From assembly GCA_963729115.1 (NCBI GenBank), contig CAVSMR010000011.1:62001-126000 (forward strand): a DNA stretch of 64,000 nucleotides. The letters are read 5' to 3'. A program made the translations under genes and the position numbers. Numbering within the stretch: position 1 is the first letter of the stretch; each line of letters begins with the position of its first letter. This DNA comes from Actinophytocola sp963729115. GTDB lineage: Bacteria; Actinomycetota; Actinomycetes; Mycobacteriales; Pseudonocardiaceae. The notes under the pieces are model-generated. The model did not search any database. It was not told where the DNA came from and was given only the letters and a program-made list of their open reading frames with translations. Below are positions 60,497 to 64,000 of this stretch, piece by piece.

Positions 60497-61630
60497 ATGC
60501 GGATCGTGTTCTCCAGCCCGCCCTCGTACGGGCACATCTACCCCTTCCTGCCGCTCGCGCTCGCCTGTGCCGCCGCCGGGCACGACGTCACGGTGGCGAC
60601 CGCCGAGCCGTTCCTGGGCCGGCTGCCGCTGCCTACCGTCCGCTCGATGCCGGCGGGGACGACGCTCAAGCAGCTGCGCGACCGGACGCTGCACAACCAC
60701 CCGGGCCTGCAGACCTGGACCGTCGAGGGGATGTACCGGTTCGGCGGGTGGATGTTCGGCGAGACGCTGCCGCGGGTCGTGGCGCCGGTGCTGCTCGAGG
60801 AGTTCGCGCGGGCCAAGCCGGACCTCGTGGTGTACGAGTGCTGCGACATCGGCGCCGCGATCGCCGCCGACGTGCTCGGCATCCGCGCGGTCGCCTACGG
60901 CATCGGCGCGGCGACCGACTTCTTCCGCGGCTGGCACCGCCTCGCGGCGCAGGACCAGCGCGACCGGTGGCCAGACGGCGAGCCCGGCGACCTCGCGGCG
61001 TACCCGGGCGGCTACCTCGACCCGGTGCCGGCGTCGCTGTACGGCGAGCTTCCCGCGCCGCCCAATCGGATGGCGGTGCGCGCGGCGGCGTGGTCCGAGC
61101 AGGCCGACCTGCCGGCCGTGCTCACCGGGACGCCCCGGCGGCCGCGGGCGTACCTCACGCTCGGCACGATGTCGTTCGGCGCGGTCGACGTGCTGCGCCG
61201 GGCCATCCTGGAGACGGCGGCGCACGACGTGGACGTGGTGGTCGCGGCCGGCCCCGACGGCGACCCGTCACTGCTGGGCCGGCTGCCGACGAACGTCCAC
61301 GTGGCACGGTTCCTGCCGCAGCCCGAGGTGCTCGCGAGGGTGGACCTGATCGTGCACCACGGCGGCGCGGGCACGATGCTCGGCGCGCTGGAGCACGGGG
61401 TGCCGCAGCTGGTCCTGCCCCAGGGAGCGGACCAGCCGTTCAACGCCGAGCTCGTGGCGCGGGCCGGTGCCGGGCGGCGGCTGCCCAACGAGGCGCAGAC
61501 CCCCGGCGCGATCGAAGCCGCGGTCGGGGCGCTGCTCGCCGACGGCCCGGAGCGCGCGGTGGCCGGGCGGATCGCCGCGGAGATGGCGGCGCTGCCCGGC
61601 CCCGCGGAGGTCGCCGCCGGGCTGGGCTGA
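60497..61630 (+). CDS. UGT/GT1-family glycosyltransferase
   Basis: A 377-residue glycosyltransferase of the macrolide/MGT type. The N-terminal acceptor domain starts SSPPSYGHIYPFLPLALA, and the C-terminal donor-binding motif is VHHGGAGTMLGALEHGVPQLVLPQGADQPFNA-like (HHGGAG and the final DQ). It transfers a sugar from NDP-sugar to a small molecule. No aglycone pathway lies next to it; it is about 23 kb from the cluster, so a link is not assumed. Confidence 0.92.
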   Translation: MRIVFSSPPSYGHIYPFLPLALACAAAGHDVTVATAEPFLGRLPLPTVRSMPAGTTLKQLRDRTLHNHPGLQTWTVEGMYRFGGWMFGETLPRVVAPVLLEEFARAKPDLVVYECCDIGAAIAADVLGIRAVAYGIGAATDFFRGWHRLAAQDQRDRWPDGEPGDLAAYPGGYLDPVPASLYGELPAPPNRMAVRAAAWSEQADLPAVLTGTPRRPRAYLTLGTMSFGAVDVLRRAILETAAHDVDVVVAAGPDGDPSLLGRLPTNVHVARFLPQPEVLARVDLIVHHGGAGTMLGALEHGVPQLVLPQGADQPFNAELVARAGAGRRLPNEAQTPGAIEAAVGALLADGPERAVAGRIAAEMAALPGPAEVAAGLG

Positions 61631-61649
61631 CCAGCGGGAACAGCGCCGC

Positions 61650-62453
61650 TCAGCCCGGCAGCGCCAGCAGGTCCTCGTGGTCGATCGTGACGTGCAGCTC
61701 GCCCTCGGTGCACTGCGAGAGGCGGCGCCGCAGGTACTCCATCGCCTGCCGGGTCAGCCCGGGATCCTGCTCGCATGCCGCGGACACCCAGCCCTGCAGC
61801 CACTGCGCGATCAGCGCGGTCTGACCGGGGCCGAGCCGCCAGGGGCTGGGCCGGCGGTGCACGACGGCACCCAGCCCCTCGAACGCCCGGGTCGCGGCGT
61901 GGGCGGAGTCGGGGCCGAGCAGGCGGCGGCCGTCGACGGTCCGCCGCTGATGGGCGTTGAACGCGGCCCGCAGCGCGTCGTCGAGCGAATCGACCGGATC
62001 GAGCGCCACCTCGCCCACGACCGACAACGCGAGCAGCGCCGGGACCCTCGCCCGCGTACACGCGGCGGCGAGCCCGACGACCTCCTCGGCGGTCAGCAGG
62101 TCCAGCAGCGCGGATCCGGTGACGAGCGACGTGCCGACCAGGTCCGCGCTGCCCAGCAGGGTCAGGTCGCGCTCGTCGATGACCACGGTGGCCGGGGCGG
62201 GCAGGCTCGCGGCCGCGCGCGCGAGGAGGGCGGGGTCGCGGTCGGTGAGGATCCAGTGCTGGGGAGCGGGCAGCCGGCCGGTCAGCCACCGGCCCATGGA
62301 ACCGGTGCCGCAGCCGAGGTCGCGGATCACGAGCTCGCCCTGGGGCAGGTAGGCCCGCAACGGCTCCAGCAGCTCGGCGGACCGTGCGGCGGCGTCCGCG
62401 TTCTCACGCAGCGCTAACCACTCCGGTGCGAACTGGGTGCTGGTCACCGACAC
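61650..62453 (-). CDS. SAM-dependent class I methyltransferase
   Basis: A 267-residue methyltransferase with the SAM site IRDLGCGTGSMGRWL and acidic TDRDPALL. The rest is diverged and the substrate is unknown. GTG at 62453 is preceded by GGGAGG at short spacing; GTG at 62447 is also possible. Convergent with the glycosyltransferase gene. Confidence 0.85.
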   Translation of the reverse strand: MSVTSTQFAPEWLALRENADAAARSAELLEPLRAYLPQGELVIRDLGCGTGSMGRWLTGRLPAPQHWILTDRDPALLARAAASLPAPATVVIDERDLTLLGSADLVGTSLVTGSALLDLLTAEEVVGLAAACTRARVPALLALSVVGEVALDPVDSLDDALRAAFNAHQRRTVDGRRLLGPDSAHAATRAFEGLGAVVHRRPSPWRLGPGQTALIAQWLQGWVSAACEQDPGLTRQAMEYLRRRLSQCTEGELHVTIDHEDLLALPG

Positions 62454-62643
62454 GCGGCCTCCCTCGACTCGATCATTCGACTGCCTCACCCAGTAACACG
62501 CGGTCCGGGCCGCGAAAGTTCACCGAACCAGCACTTCAGGGGCGATCCGCGCTGTTCAGCCTGGGCAATGTGGCCCCTGATAGAACCATCCGGAGGCAGC
62601 GGACGTATTCACGACAGCATCCCAGACCGATGGAGGAAGAAGC

Positions 62644-64000
62644 GTGGCCGTGTTGACAGCATCTCCGGTGCGAGCCCTGATCGCCGGAGCAGCCGCGCAG
62701 CTGGCGCTGTTCGCCGCGCTGGCCATGGTGACCGGTCTCGGTCCCTCCGGCTGGCTGACCGGTCTCGCCTACCTCGTGATCGGCTGCGCGGCGATCACCA
62801 CGGGGCTGCGCCGCTACGGCGTCACGTCGTTCGGTCCGGCCGACGTGGTCACGCTCACCCGGGCGATCCTCATCGGCGGGGTCACGGCCCTCATCGCCGA
62901 CATCCCCGAGCCGGTCCCGGTCACGACGATGGTCGTGCTGGCCGCGGTCGCGCTGTCGCTGGACGCGGTCGACGGCCAGGTCGCGCGGCGCACCGGCACG
63001 GTCTCACCGTTCGGCGCGCGGTTCGACATGGAGACCGACGCGTTCCTCATCCTGGTGCTGAGCGCGTACCTCGCCACCGAGTTCGGCGCGTGGGTGCTGG
63101 CGATCGGCATCATGCGGTACGCGTTCGTCGTGGCCGGCCGGCTGCTGCGCTGGATGCGCGCGGACCTGCCGCACAGCGTGGTCCGCAAGACGATCGCCGC
63201 CACGCAGGGCATCATCCTCGCGGTCGCCGCCTCCGGCCTGCTGCCCGAGACCGGCACCGTGCTCGTCCTCGGCCTCGCGCTCGCCGCGCTGGTGTGGTCG
63301 TTCGGCTTCGACGTCGTGTGGCTGTACCGCAACCGCGCCGCCGCGCCCGAGGAGACCCCCGAGACCACAACGGACGCTCCGGTCCGCTCGACCCGCCGCC
63401 GCGTGCTGGCCGGCGTGGGCACCGGGCTCGCCGTCGTGCTCGTCCTGTTCGCGCTGACCGCGCCCAACCGCCTCAGCCACTTCACCCCGGCCGCGTTCGC
63501 CCGGATCCCGATCGAGGCGCTCATCATCGTCGCGCTCGCGCTCGTGCTGCCGACCGTCGTGCGGCGCGTGGCCGGGATCGTCGTCGGCCTCGCGCTGGGC
63601 CTGCTGCTGATCGTCAAGCTCACCGACATCGGCTTCAACGAGGTGCTGGCCCGGCCGTTCGACCTGGTGTTCGACTGGAGCTTCCTCGGCCCGGGCGTCG
63701 ACTACCTCGGCGACTCGATCGGCGAGTTCGGCGCGACCCTCGCGGTGATCGGCGTGTGCCTGCTCATCGTCGGCCTGCTGGTGCTCATGACCGTCGCGGT
63801 GCTGCGGCTGAGCCGTCTGCTGGTGTCGCGGCGCCCGACGGTGACCCGCAACGTCGCGGTGCTCGGCGTGGCGTGGCTCGTGTGCGCGGTGCTGGGGGTG
63901 CAGTTCACCCAGGGCACGCCGGTCGCCTCGCGGGCCGCGTCGGACACCGTGTTCGACGAGGTGAAGCGGGTGCACGCCGGGCTGCTCGACCCGGAGCAGT
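62644..64000 (+). CDS. CDP-alcohol phosphatidyltransferase fused to a further membrane domain (3' end outside window)
   Basis: At least 452 residues, running off the window. The N-terminal part is a CDP-alcohol phosphatidyltransferase with the motif DAVDGQVARR, then FGARFDMETDA (D-x2-D-G-x2-A-R ... G-x3-D-x3-D). After a basic loop (STRRRVL) come about four more helices, with a segment (FDLVFDWSFLGPGVDYLGDSIG) typical of the membrane part of LTA-synthase/sulfatase-type proteins. A fusion of phospholipid-head transfer and a phosphoglycerol-type or sulfatase domain is likely, but the catalytic part of the second domain is beyond the window. GGAGGAAG precedes the GTG. Confidence 0.85.
   Translation, partial: MAVLTASPVRALIAGAAAQLALFAALAMVTGLGPSGWLTGLAYLVIGCAAITTGLRRYGVTSFGPADVVTLTRAILIGGVTALIADIPEPVPVTTMVVLAAVALSLDAVDGQVARRTGTVSPFGARFDMETDAFLILVLSAYLATEFGAWVLAIGIMRYAFVVAGRLLRWMRADLPHSVVRKTIAATQGIILAVAASGLLPETGTVLVLGLALAALVWSFGFDVVWLYRNRAAAPEETPETTTDAPVRSTRRRVLAGVGTGLAVVLVLFALTAPNRLSHFTPAAFARIPIEALIIVALALVLPTVVRRVAGIVVGLALGLLLIVKLTDIGFNEVLARPFDLVFDWSFLGPGVDYLGDSIGEFGATLAVIGVCLLIVGLLVLMTVAVLRLSRLLVSRRPTVTRNVAVLGVAWLVCAVLGVQFTQGTPVASRAASDTVFDEVKRVHAGLLDPEQ

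Noticed and set aside
60497..62453. Glycosyltransferase and methyltransferase as part of the Hpg cluster
   Set aside because: They lie 23 kb beyond the cluster edge, separated by sugar-uptake and housekeeping genes.

Overview
The window is very GC-rich, with densely packed genes, many GTG/TTG starts, ATGA-type stop/start overlaps, a Ser/Thr kinase and a conservon-type sensor kinase. This points to a filamentous actinomycete. Amycolatopsis or another Pseudonocardiaceae is my inference; there is no rRNA or other decisive marker. I saw no rRNA, tRNA, CRISPR array, insertion sequence or transposase.

Layout. 1-6.8 kb: ordinary chromosomal genes (frameshifted ArsR-type regulator, CrtC/AttH-like lipocalin, YchJ, a molybdopterin oxidoreductase/ferredoxin reductase/DUF6510 set, a PknB-like kinase). 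6.8-37.6 kb: a large biosynthetic gene cluster. 37.6-39.1 kb: a gene-poor stretch with a collagen-like 9-bp tandem repeat. 39.1-43.1 kb: a Roadblock protein and a nitrate-sensing-type histidine kinase that reads as frameshifted, without the rest of the usual conservon. 43.7-48.4 kb: orphan ABC binding protein, beta-hydroxyacid dehydrogenase, LysG/LysE-type pair and a GNAT remnant. 48.4-57.1 kb: a LacI-controlled sugar locus (GH13, ABC importer, GH130, secreted protein). 57.1-64 kb: mixed genes ending in a membrane phosphatidyltransferase fusion cut by the window edge.

The cluster is the main discovery. Three enzymes rebuild the 4-hydroxyphenylglycine (Hpg) route: an HmaS-like dioxygenase (29974-31041), an Hmo-like FMN oxidase (8168-9250) and an HpgT-like aminotransferase (6796-8160). 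No modular NRPS or PKS is present. All thiotemplate parts are free-standing: one condensation domain, three carrier proteins, four AMP-forming ligases, a FabF-type ketosynthase, a ketosynthase lacking one catalytic His, a short ketosynthase-N-like partner, two KAS III-like enzymes and a hotdog thioesterase. Tailoring candidates are a P450 without the I-helix acid, a PhyH dioxygenase, a DUF3050 protein (candidate diiron oxidase), an O-methyltransferase and a sulfotransferase. A TPP-dependent E1 alpha/beta pair has no E2 or E3 and could act on the 2-oxo acid made by HmaS/Hmo. Two related MFS pumps suggest export. Fifteen genes from 37595 down to 22618 form one tightly coupled minus-strand operon.

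In the middle of the cluster, with its own promoter, strong Shine-Dalgarno and terminator, is a 48-residue peptide made of four VSFGGGE repeats and nothing else. It looks like a RiPP-type precursor or a structural/carrier peptide, and I know of no described family for it. The combination of an Hpg pathway, discrete NRPS/KS parts and a repeat peptide is the best candidate for an undescribed system. The cluster has no obvious dedicated regulator, but a perfect CRP-type site lies upstream of the first carrier protein gene.
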